23,914 nucleotides of DNA. Source: a bacterium. GTDB lineage: Bacteria; SM23-31; JAUVVT01. Location of the stretch: contig JAUWXV010000029.1 in assembly GCA_030616165.1 (NCBI GenBank), forward strand, positions 1 through 23,914, written 5' to 3'. Made by a program: the position numbers and the translations under genes. The notes below the pieces were generated by a model. It ran no database searches and was not told the DNA's origin. It saw only the letters and a list, made by a program, of their open reading frames with translations. Within the stretch, counting starts at the first letter, position 1; every line of letters begins with the position of its first letter. Shown here one piece after another: positions 6,735 through 13,953 of this stretch.

Positions 6735-9700
6735 TTATCCCCTTTCTCTAATCTTTTCAAAACCAAAATATATAAGAGGAACAATAAACAAAGTAAAAAT
6801 AGTTGAAGTAATAAGACCCCCAATTGAAACAATAGCCATCGGAGACCTCATTTCAGCCCCTTCACCGAGTTCCAATGCCAAAGGCAGCATACCTAATATA
6901 GTAGCTAAATTCGCCATAATAATTGGTCTCAGCCGGGCTGAAGATGCTTCAAGAATAGCATCCTTTAATTCATGCCCCCTTCTTCTTAAAACACTTATAT
7001 AATCCAAAAGCAGTATTGCATTATTCACAACTATTCCAACAAGCATTATTACTGCCATTAAAGTGAGAATACTTACTGATTTTCCCGTAATAATCATTGA
7101 AGTAACCACTCCGATGAGCGCCAAAGGAAGCGAAAGCATAATAGTAAAGGGATGAATGAACGATCCAAGAATCCCAGCCAAAACAAGATATGTTAAAACA
7201 ATAGCCAGAATTAGTGCTTTATATAATTCTCCAAAAGATTCTTCCTGCATTTCGGTCATCCCACCATAAATAATATTATATCCTTCAGGAATTTGAAGTG
7301 CATCTGTCTCTCTTCTCATTTCTGAAACTACTGAACCTATACTTCTATTTACAACATTTCCAGTAATGGTTACAAGTCTCTTTTTATCCTTTCTTGTAAT
7401 CTGTATAGGTCCTCTTGCTTCAACAATGGATGCAACATCAGTTATAGGAATAAAGTTATCACCAGATTTTATTTTAATGTCTCTAATCTGATCGGCTTCA
7501 CTTCTATAAGGGTCTGCATATCTAACCCTTATATCATACTCTTTGTTTTGCACTCTGAATTTGGAAGCAACCTCTCCCTGAATACTTGTTCTAAGAACGC
7601 TTGCAAGTTCGAATATTGATATTCCTCTGTCTTCCATTATTTTTCTTTCAGGCACTACTCTAATCTCAGGAACACCGAGCCTCCAGCTTGACTGCACATC
7701 TATGACACCGGGTATATCCCTTTCCAGTTCCATAACCTTCATTGCAATATTGTTCAGAATATCTAAATCATCGCCGGTTATCTCAATAGTAAGACCGGAA
7801 GAGCCTCCCATTTCACTTCGTTCCTGAACGTAAATATCGGCTGCTGGAATCACCGCAAGTTTAGGTCTTAAATAATCTATGTATTCGAAAACAGACATAT
7901 CCCTCAAGTCCCTGTCAACAAGTTCAACAGTAATAGCACCCAGGTGAACACCTCGACCGCTCCCCATTCCGATACTTGTTCTCCTCGTACCAACCTCAGT
8001 ATATATTGTCTTTACTTCTTGAAACTCAGAAAGAATATTCTCTGCCGCAGTAATTGCCCGGTCGGTTTCTTCAAGACTTGAACCAGCAGGCATCTCAAAG
8101 TTTACTGTCAAAATACCCTGGTCAGATTGAGCAAAAAACTCACTTCCAATATACTTAAAAAGATAGATTGAACCAAAAAATGATATCAATATAAATGTCA
8201 ATACCACTGTGCCGTGTTCAAGTGTCCAGTTCAAATATCTTCTGTAGTCTTTTTTAATATTTTCGTAAGAGGTTTCCCAGAATAAAGTAAATTTATCAAT
8301 TATTCCAAATAATTTATTAAACAAATATATAAACAAAACAATTCCAAAAAATATAAAACTCAGTTTAAGATTAAAAAGGTAATTAAGAATAGCAATTGAA
8401 ATCCCTGCAGCGATTAAAATCAGGATTATTTTAACGCAATATTTTATAATCCTGAAAAACAGATTATTCCTGAGTAGTTTTAAATCTGTTGAGAATAATT
8501 TTCTAACAATTAACATTGTAATAAAAATACCTGCTATTAATGGAACAATCACAGTTTCGAGCCTTATTCCTCCAAAAGCATAAACACCTATTCCGCAAAG
8601 TAAAACACAAAGGATTAATAATGTAAAAACAGAAATCACAAATAAGACAAAAATATCAAATCCTTTTTTCTCTTTTTCTCTTTTTCTTAAGATAACCGAA
8701 GCAAGCATAGGTGTCAGTGTAAACGAGACTAAAAGCGAAAATAATGTTGCAAATGCAACAGTCAGACCAAATTGAAGAAAAAATCTTCCTACTATTCCCC
8801 CCATAAAAGCAATTGGTGTAAATACGACAATATTGGTAAAAGTTGATGCTACAACAGCAACAGCAATTTCAGTAGTTCCCTTTTCACTTGCTGATTTTGC
8901 ATCTTCTCCAAGCTCTTTATGCCTGAAAATATTTTCAAGAACAACTATTGAGTTGGTCACCAGTATTCCCACAGAGATTGCAAGCCCCATAAGTGTCAGA
9001 AAATTTATAGTAAATCCTGCAAATCTCAGTAATATAAACGTTGACACTATTGAGGAGGGCATCGCTATAGCTGCAATTAGAGTGCTTTGCCAGCTGTGCA
9101 AGAATAAGTAAAGAACAATTGCTGTGAGCAGTATCCCGATAATCATATTATTGAGAACTTCACTAATCGACTGCTCAATGAATATTGATTCATTTTGTGC
9201 TACGTTTATCTCAATATCAGAGGGAAGCATTCTTTTGATTCGATTTAATTCATTTTCCACTCTTTCAGCAACTTTCACCACATTAGCATCTGCCCTTTTT
9301 ATAAGACTTATTCCCACACTTGTTCTTTTATTATAACGAGCCATGTCTCTCTGTTCTGCAAATGTGTCATTTATTTCAGCAACATCTTCCAATCTTATAG
9401 GTTTAACTCCCTGAAGAATAATCTTCATTTCTCTTATTTCATCAACCGTATTAAATTCTCCTACAACTCTGATGGGATATTCTTTCCATTTTTCTGTAAT
9501 ATGACCACTCGGCAGATTAAGGTTTGCACCAGCAATTGCTCCAATTATATCGTCAATTGAAACATTATAGGCTCTCAACTTATCCCTTTTAACACCGATT
9601 AAAATTTCTCTCTCTTTTCCACCCACAATATTAACACCGGCAATACCCTCAATCTTGGAAAGTTCCGGCTTTATTATATCATCCGTCATCTCATAAATCT

Positions 9701-10151
9701 CACTTAAAGGTCTCGGACCTGATAACGCAAGGCTCATAATTGGCATCGCACCGATATCAAGTTTCATTATCGATGGCGCATATACATCTCTCGGAAGTTG
9801 AGTTCTGATAGCATCAATCTTGTCCTTTACATCCATAGCCGCAATATCAATATCGACCTCGAGTTGAAATTCTACTATCACAACCGATATCCCTTCAAGT
9901 GAACTCGAAGCGACAGTTTTAACTCCATTTATTGAACCAACAGCCTCTTCTATGGGTCTGGATACAAGTGTCTCTATTTCCGAAGGACCTGCTCCTGGAT
10001 ATATGGTTTGGACTGTAACCATGGGAAAATCAATCTCTGGGAAAAGATCAACAGAAAGGTCAAGATAAGAATATATCCCCAGAACAACAAAAAATAATAT
10101 TAATATCGAAATTAAAACAGGTTTCCCTACAGAAAGTCTTGATAAAAACAT
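6735..10151 (-). CDS. RND-family (HAE1/AcrB-like) efflux pump with an enlarged central membrane region
   Basis: This is a 1138-residue inner-membrane resistance-nodulation-division permease. TM1 (about 11-30) leads into a periplasmic porter half (to about 335), then TM2-TM6 (to about 487). A second half follows, with TM7 at about 647-667, a porter domain to about 975, and TM8-TM12. Family landmarks include FPEIDFP (37-43), YPGAGPSEIE (51-60), RLRPIIMANL (1073-1082) and GEGAEMRSP (1096-1104). Two features are odd. Residues about 498-617 add about four hydrophobic segments between TM6 and TM7, where AcrB has only a short amphipathic helix. The AcrB proton-relay pair D407/D408 is T399/N400, and K940 is N1043. 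The start is ATG with GGAGAAG upstream. It probably partners the adaptor at 11066-12121 and the TolC protein at 12215-13552; substrate unknown. Confidence 0.93.
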   Translation of the reverse strand: MFLSRLSVGKPVLISILILFFVVLGIYSYLDLSVDLFPEIDFPMVTVQTIYPGAGPSEIETLVSRPIEEAVGSINGVKTVASSSLEGISVVIVEFQLEVDIDIAAMDVKDKIDAIRTQLPRDVYAPSIMKLDIGAMPIMSLALSGPRPLSEIYEMTDDIIKPELSKIEGIAGVNIVGGKEREILIGVKRDKLRAYNVSIDDIIGAIAGANLNLPSGHITEKWKEYPIRVVGEFNTVDEIREMKIILQGVKPIRLEDVAEINDTFAEQRDMARYNKRTSVGISLIKRADANVVKVAERVENELNRIKRMLPSDIEINVAQNESIFIEQSISEVLNNMIIGILLTAIVLYLFLHSWQSTLIAAIAMPSSIVSTFILLRFAGFTINFLTLMGLAISVGILVTNSIVVLENIFRHKELGEDAKSASEKGTTEIAVAVVASTFTNIVVFTPIAFMGGIVGRFFLQFGLTVAFATLFSLLVSFTLTPMLASVILRKREKEKKGFDIFVLFVISVFTLLILCVLLCGIGVYAFGGIRLETVIVPLIAGIFITMLIVRKLFSTDLKLLRNNLFFRIIKYCVKIILILIAAGISIAILNYLFNLKLSFIFFGIVLFIYLFNKLFGIIDKFTLFWETSYENIKKDYRRYLNWTLEHGTVVLTFILISFFGSIYLFKYIGSEFFAQSDQGILTVNFEMPAGSSLEETDRAITAAENILSEFQEVKTIYTEVGTRRTSIGMGSGRGVHLGAITVELVDRDLRDMSVFEYIDYLRPKLAVIPAADIYVQERSEMGGSSGLTIEITGDDLDILNNIAMKVMELERDIPGVIDVQSSWRLGVPEIRVVPERKIMEDRGISIFELASVLRTSIQGEVASKFRVQNKEYDIRVRYADPYRSEADQIRDIKIKSGDNFIPITDVASIVEARGPIQITRKDKKRLVTITGNVVNRSIGSVVSEMRRETDALQIPEGYNIIYGGMTEMQEESFGELYKALILAIVLTYLVLAGILGSFIHPFTIMLSLPLALIGVVTSMIITGKSVSILTLMAVIMLVGIVVNNAILLLDYISVLRRRGHELKDAILEASSARLRPIIMANLATILGMLPLALELGEGAEMRSPMAIVSIGGLITSTIFTLFIVPLIYFGFEKIRERG

Positions 10152-10194
10152 CTATCTTCTCCAAAAAAATATCTTATACTCTGCAAAATGATAA

Positions 10195-10222
10195 TTTATA
10201 TAAAATTCATAGGGATTCACAA
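10195..10222 (-). promoter_or_regulatory. Candidate promoter for the RND pump
   Basis: On the minus strand TTGTGA (10217-10222) and TATAAA (10195-10200) are separated by 16 bp, about 45 bp upstream of the pump's ATG. This would let the pump be transcribed independently of the adaptor gene, from which the repeat block separates it. Confidence 0.4.
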
Positions 10223-10268
10223 AACTAATATTTTATTAACAATCAAAACATCATTATTAATCTTGTCG

Positions 10269-10286
10269 TTCCCGTGAAAACGGGAA
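10269..10286. repeat. GAAA-loop hairpin repeat, copy 1
   Basis: TTCCCGT pairs perfectly with ACGGGAA across a GAAA loop. It is the same design as the hairpin at 10801-10818, differing by one complementary base-pair change. It is followed by ATCCA, and an inverted ggattccc lies about 35 bp further on (10319-10326). Confidence 0.85.
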
Positions 10287-10425
10287 TCCATACGTTGTTT
10301 AGCCCCTTAATATTACTGGATTCCCACTTTTCAGTTCTCTGTTTGTGTTGTCACCAACATAGAAAATGCTTGTGTTGGTCAAAAAATCAACACACAGCAG
10401 AACAATAAGGTCAATTTATTTCAAT

Positions 10426-10454
10426 CTCGTTCCCAAACTTAGTTTGGTAACGAG
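10426..10454. repeat. Strong 13-pair hairpin repeat
   Basis: CTCGTT and CCAAACT pair with AGTTTGG and AACGAG, with one C/T mismatch and a single-base loop. This sequence type is a widespread intergenic repeat in many bacterial genomes. There is no T run on either side, so it is not a terminator. Confidence 0.8.
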
Positions 10455-10563
10455 AACTGGAATTTTTAAATTTACATAATTCTCAAAAATATGTTAACGG
10501 ACTGAACACTGCCTGCACACTGTGTTCTATCTCTGCATAATAATCATTTGCAATTGAATATAT

Positions 10564-10590
10564 TGTAGGGACAGGACATTGTCCTGTCCT
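10564..10590. repeat. TTGTAGGG-type dispersed repeat with a 10-bp palindrome
   Basis: After TTGTAGG, GGACAGGACA (10569-10578) pairs perfectly with TGTCCTGTCC (10580-10589) across one base. The same leading TGTAGGG is found at 14773 and at 23901, each followed by a different palindromic body. Confidence 0.75.
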
Positions 10591-10690
10591 TCTGTTCCAA
10601 AGTAAAAGTTGATCTTATTTCGTTTATTACTTCTCCATTTCAATAAATGTCAGGAAAATATATATCATTTATTATTTAATAAGGCTCTAA

Positions 10691-10945
10691 TGTAGTGTAA
10701 CGCAAATAACATTGATATAATATAGACATTTTAAATATTTGTTTAAACATAACATTATATAACTATAATCCCGGTATTGCCATTCCCGCCTCCTCTGTCA
10801 TTCCCGCGAAAGCGGGAATCCATTGATACAGAGTTCATCTCGATATGTTGAGTTTTCTGCTGGCGAAGGTGTTCCCACAAAATAGTCTATAATAATGTCT
10901 TTATATCACTGTATTATTAATAATAACTAATTGCGTTACACTACA
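10691..10945. mobile_element. 255-bp MITE-like element with 15-bp perfect terminal inverted repeats
   Basis: The left end TGTAGTGTAACGCAA (10691-10705) and right end TTGCGTTACACTACA (10931-10945) are exact inverted copies. The interior is A+T-rich, has no open frame of note, and carries a GAAA hairpin repeat (10801-10818). If the true ends are taken at TA, then TA-GTGTAACGC...GCGTTACAC-TA fits the TA target duplication of IS630/Tc1-type elements. No transposase is present, so mobility would need one in trans. Confidence 0.6.
10801..10818. repeat. GAAA-loop hairpin repeat, copy 2
   Basis: TTCCCGC pairs perfectly with GCGGGAA across a GAAA loop and is preceded by GTCA and followed by TCCAT. 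It resembles the widely dispersed intergenic repeat of the same core (Neisseria dRS3 is a similar design). It lies inside the MITE-like element. Confidence 0.85.
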
Positions 10946-11065
10946 CTAGATTTTTAATATGCGATTGCTACATCGCTATTCTCCTCGCAATGACATGTAT
11001 ATATTGTATTTGCAAAAAGCAAAAAAGTGTTTTGGTGACAACACCAACACACTAATAAAATTCAT

Positions 11066-12121
11066 TTAATTTATTATAAGAACTTTTCCCCCCCCCTTTA
11101 ATTGGTTCTGACCCCTGATTACTACTTTATCCCCTTCCCTTATTCCCTCAATAATCTCCAATTTATCCCCATCAACAATACCTGTTATTATACTTCTTTT
11201 TTCACAGACTAAATTGTCATTCACAACAAAAACAAAAGACCCTGATTCATCATTTACCCAGGCAAGTTTATCAATCACAACCACGTTTTCGTTCTCTTCG
11301 AGTATCAATTCTGCGGAAGCGAACATACCAGGTTTTAGATTCATATTTTTATTAGGAATAGTAATCCAGGCACTAAAACTGCGGTCGCTTGGGTCAGCCG
11401 ATAATGCTATTCTGTCAACTTTACCTTCATAAAAATTTCTTCCATCAAAAGAAACTCTCACAATTACCCTCTGCCCAACCGATAGAGTGTGTATATTGCT
11501 TTCACCGACTCTAATTTCGAGTTCTACCTCCTGAAACCTTGAAACCAGCACCACTTGCTGACCGGGATTAACAGTCTGACCTTCAACAACAAAAATATCT
11601 GTAACTACACCAGTAATTGGGGCACGAATATTAAGAAGTTCTTCCACAGATTCAAAGTTTGTTTCTGCCATTTTATACGCATTTTCCTGCCTGTCGAGAT
11701 CACTTGCAGAAACTGCCCCTTCTTTATATAGAGTCATGATTCTTTCCAGTTCTCTTTTTGCAAGTTCGAGGTTCAGCCGAGCCTGCTGAAATCTTGCACT
11801 TGGATTGCTCCTGCTTAATGTGGCTACAACTGAGCCATTTTGGACTCTGTCCCCTAACCTTACCCTTATATTCTCAATCCGCTCCTGTATTTTTGCTACT
11901 GCATCTGCCTGTTCTTTACCCTTTATTGTCCCAGAGTAAAATCTGCTCGTTTTAACACTGGAAATCTCGGCTGTTTTTATTTCAACTGGTATGCCCTGCT
12001 CGCTTTGAATATCTGGAATACTCAAAACCCTCTTCTTAGAATTTTCGATGTTCCTGAGAACTCCACTCGTTACAAATCCAGCAACTAATAATATCATAAT
12101 TATAAAAAATAACTTTTTCAT
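11066..12121 (-). CDS. RND efflux periplasmic adaptor (membrane fusion protein)
   Basis: This 351-residue HlyD/AcrA-type adaptor bridges an inner-membrane RND pump to a TolC channel. It has an N-terminal hydrophobic anchor/signal (4-21, no lipobox cysteine), then the first half of the biotinyl-lipoyl domain (about 74-103). A short helical hairpin (about 108-163) leads to the second lipoyl half, RAPITGVVTDIFVVEGQTV (166-184). The beta-barrel is at about 199-275, ending LKPGMFASAELIL. A membrane-proximal domain (about 280-351) ends the protein. Only one short hairpin is present, as in small FCB adaptors. The ATG is preceded by GGGAGAG at good spacing. It follows tolC by 93 bp and precedes the pump after the 914-bp repeat block. 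A run of nine G codes for Gly343-345, six residues before the end, and could slip. Confidence 0.92.
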   Translation of the reverse strand: MKKLFFIIMILLVAGFVTSGVLRNIENSKKRVLSIPDIQSEQGIPVEIKTAEISSVKTSRFYSGTIKGKEQADAVAKIQERIENIRVRLGDRVQNGSVVATLSRSNPSARFQQARLNLELAKRELERIMTLYKEGAVSASDLDRQENAYKMAETNFESVEELLNIRAPITGVVTDIFVVEGQTVNPGQQVVLVSRFQEVELEIRVGESNIHTLSVGQRVIVRVSFDGRNFYEGKVDRIALSADPSDRSFSAWITIPNKNMNLKPGMFASAELILEENENVVVIDKLAWVNDESGSFVFVVNDNLVCEKRSIITGIVDGDKLEIIEGIREGDKVVIRGQNQLKGGGKVLIIN

Positions 12122-12214
12122 AGAAAACTCTCCCGGAGAAAAAATAAAATAAATAAAACTACATAAAACAAAATTAACAAATTTTCACTCTCTTTGGAAT
12201 AAATATTTTAAAAT

Positions 12215-13552
12215 TTACAATCCAACTGCCTTTTCCCAGTCGGTTTTTGCAACCAAATAATCGTATATTCCCTGAATATGTCCCATTCGAGCTCTTTCGA
12301 GAGCTAACTGAGCGTCGAACAATTCGAGTTGTGTTCCTATTCCACTATTATATCTCACCTCTGCTATTCTCAAAGCCTTTTCTGCTTGAATAACATTTTG
12401 TGCCTGTGTATCAACCATCTGCTTAGATTCTTTCATCTTAAGAACTGCTTGTTTAATCTCCATATTTATCCCTTCAACAAGTTTCATTCTTTGGTACTCC
12501 AATATCTGATAATCAGCCTCTGCTTGCTCAACCTTTGCATAAGTTCTCAACCCATCGAATATTGAAACCTGCATCTGGATACCAGCACTAAGACTAAATG
12601 CTCTTTGATTTTTCTTTAAGTAAAATTTATCTGACTGCCCTTGAAACTGAAGTCCTCCTGTTAAATATAAACTCGGGAACCAGTTTGATCTTTCGATTTT
12701 GATATTTAGTTCCTGCATCTCTGTTTGGAATTCAAGCTGCTTTAAATCTGCTCTTTTCTGGAAAGCTTTATTATTATTCTCTTTGATTACATCATCATCA
12801 AGTGGTTCATACGCATATGAACCCTCAACTTCTATTTCTTGATTAATATCTATTCCTAAAATATTTTTCAGTGAATTATATGCCAATTCAAGATTATTTT
12901 CTGCCTGTATAAGTGCTGGTTTAAAGTTAGACGCGTTTACTTCTGCTCTAAGTAAATCAAATTCAGATGATAATCCTTGAGAATTTAGTTTTTTGACATT
13001 ATCATAATGTGCTTCTGCTTGTTTTAATGTTATTTCTGCTACCCTTTTTGCTTCATCTGTAAGTAGAATAGTATAAAAGGTTTTTTTCACCTGAGCTTTT
13101 ATGTTTTTCCAGGTATTTTCGAGACCATATTCGGAAGAATTACTGTAAGCCCTTGCAATTTTGAGAGCTGTTCCTATCTTTCCACCAAGCCACAAAGGCT
13201 GATTAAAAGATAAAATATTTTGATAAGAGTTGTTACTTCCAATTTCTATCTTTTGGGTTTCATCTTCAATCGTTAGAAAAAATGCAGGTTTCAAAATATT
13301 GCGACTATAAACAGTACTCATAGATATCTGAGGTAGTGCACCCGACCAGGCTTCACGAACTCTGGCTCCCGCTTTCTTTGTCTCCTCCTGTGCTATCAAT
13401 ATATCTCTATTCTTCTTTTTTGCAATTTCCAGTGACATTTCTAAAGTCAAAACTATCTTATCATTTTCATCGGAAAATGCAATAATATCATTGAAAGAGA
13501 ATATTAAAAAAAATATAAATAAAAAAATACGCTTACCTATTTTATGGTTCAA
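12215..13552 (-). CDS. TolC-family outer-membrane efflux protein of the RND system
   Basis: This 445-residue outer-membrane factor has a signal peptide (positive GKR at 6-8, hydrophobic to about 25). Two homologous OEP repeats of long amphipathic helices follow. The first starts at TLEMSLEIAKKKNRDILIAQ and the second at about 240, ending LVAKTDWEKAVGL. The conserved YNSGIGTQLELFDAQLAL motif is present near the C-terminus. It should form the trimeric exit duct for the adaptor and pump encoded downstream. The start is TTG at 13552, supported by an excellent AAAGGAGG site five bases upstream; no better ATG exists. It is the first gene of this efflux run. Confidence 0.92.
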   Translation of the reverse strand: MNHKIGKRIFLFIFFLIFSFNDIIAFSDENDKIVLTLEMSLEIAKKKNRDILIAQEETKKAGARVREAWSGALPQISMSTVYSRNILKPAFFLTIEDETQKIEIGSNNSYQNILSFNQPLWLGGKIGTALKIARAYSNSSEYGLENTWKNIKAQVKKTFYTILLTDEAKRVAEITLKQAEAHYDNVKKLNSQGLSSEFDLLRAEVNASNFKPALIQAENNLELAYNSLKNILGIDINQEIEVEGSYAYEPLDDDVIKENNNKAFQKRADLKQLEFQTEMQELNIKIERSNWFPSLYLTGGLQFQGQSDKFYLKKNQRAFSLSAGIQMQVSIFDGLRTYAKVEQAEADYQILEYQRMKLVEGINMEIKQAVLKMKESKQMVDTQAQNVIQAEKALRIAEVRYNSGIGTQLELFDAQLALERARMGHIQGIYDYLVAKTDWEKAVGL

Positions 13553-13595
13553 CTTACCCTCCTTTTGTCTTTAACTTTTTTTACATATCCCATAC

Positions 13596-13624
13596 TTGAA
13601 ATTTACATTTATTGTGAATAAAAA
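13596..13624 (+). promoter_or_regulatory. Possible plus-strand promoter facing a stem-loop
   Basis: TTGAAA (13596-13601) and TAAAAA (13619-13624) are 17 bp apart on the plus strand, antisense to the tolC leader. A transcript from here would run through 13651-13680, which matches the antisense of the pump gene, and into the stem-loop at 13691-13733. The -10 is imperfect and the DNA is very A+T-rich, so chance is a real alternative. Confidence 0.25.
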
Positions 13625-13650
13625 GTTCCCTCAAATACATTTAAATATAT

Positions 13651-13681
13651 CTAAATTTGTCATAATAATCGGTCTCAGCCT
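13651..13681 (-). pseudogene. Thirty-base relic or copy of an RND pump coding sequence
   Basis: Bases 13651-13680 match 6905-6934 of the RND pump gene at 27 of 30 positions, same orientation. Read on the minus strand in the pump frame it gives RLRPIIMTNL, against RLRPIIMANL in the pump. Of the three differences one is synonymous and two fall in the codon giving Ala to Thr, a residue other RND pumps carry there. Similarity stops sharply on both sides. It may be a remnant of a lost pump gene upstream of tolC, or a captured regulatory fragment. Confidence 0.55.
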
Positions 13682-13690
13682 ATACAGTCA

Positions 13691-13733
13691 TATAATAAAT
13701 AACCAGTCAAATAATAACTGGTTATTTATTATA
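13691..13733. promoter_or_regulatory. Perfect 17-bp stem-loop about 140 bp upstream of tolC
   Basis: A 17-bp arm (13691-13707, ending AACCAGT) pairs with an exact inverted copy (13717-13733, starting ACTGGTT) across a 9-base loop. On the plus strand it is followed by a weak T-rich stretch. On the minus strand no T run follows, so it is not a clear terminator for the STAS gene. It could be an operator for a dimeric repressor of the efflux genes, although no regulator gene is beside it, or an RNA stem. Confidence 0.7.
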
Positions 13734-13878
13734 CAGATTTAAATTTTTAAAATCAAAACCTTCTATCTATTTTCAGAAAATAAAAAAAAATAGATGCGGT
13801 ACTTATAATATTAATAATTTATTATAATTTACTAAAACAACAATATCTTTCCATCCTGAACTATTCGTAAACCTTTAA

Positions 13879-13910
13879 TCATCCTGTCCCGAAGCTTCAG
13901 GACAGGATGA
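13879..13910. repeat. Stem-loop repeat with GGACAGGA arms
   Basis: TCATCCTGTCC (13879-13889) pairs with GGACAGGATGA (13900-13910), and the loop contains the palindrome GAAGCTTC. It lies 44 bp past the STAS stop but lacks a following T run on the minus strand. It shares the GGACAGGA core with 10569-10589. Confidence 0.75.
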
Positions 13911-13953
13911 ATAATTTGGATACTAAAATAAATAACTCTATGAATTATCCGGG

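Larger units (their letters stand above)
10345..11047. repeat. 13-bp inverted repeats bracketing most of the block
   Basis: GTGTTGTCACCAA (10345-10357) recurs in inverted orientation as TTGGTGACAACAC (11032-11044), 700 bp apart. The right copy also folds alone: TTGGTG/CACCAA around ACAA (11032-11047). The pair encloses all the other elements except the copy-1 hairpin. They may be ends of a composite insertion or two copies of one dispersed repeat. Confidence 0.6.
10152..11065. other. 914-bp gene-free block packed with small repeats
   Basis: No convincing gene lies here, although adaptor and pump genes are normally adjacent. I can see at least seven repeat or hairpin structures, entered separately. 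One is 10962-10994, which resembles the common intergenic repeat with the ends GCGATTGCTACATCG and CCTCGCAATGACA. Together they look like successive insertions of short non-coding elements into an efflux operon. Confidence 0.8.

Noticed and set aside
10426-10454. Terminator for the adaptor gene
   Set aside because: The stem is strong but no T run follows on the minus strand, and it matches a widespread intergenic repeat type.
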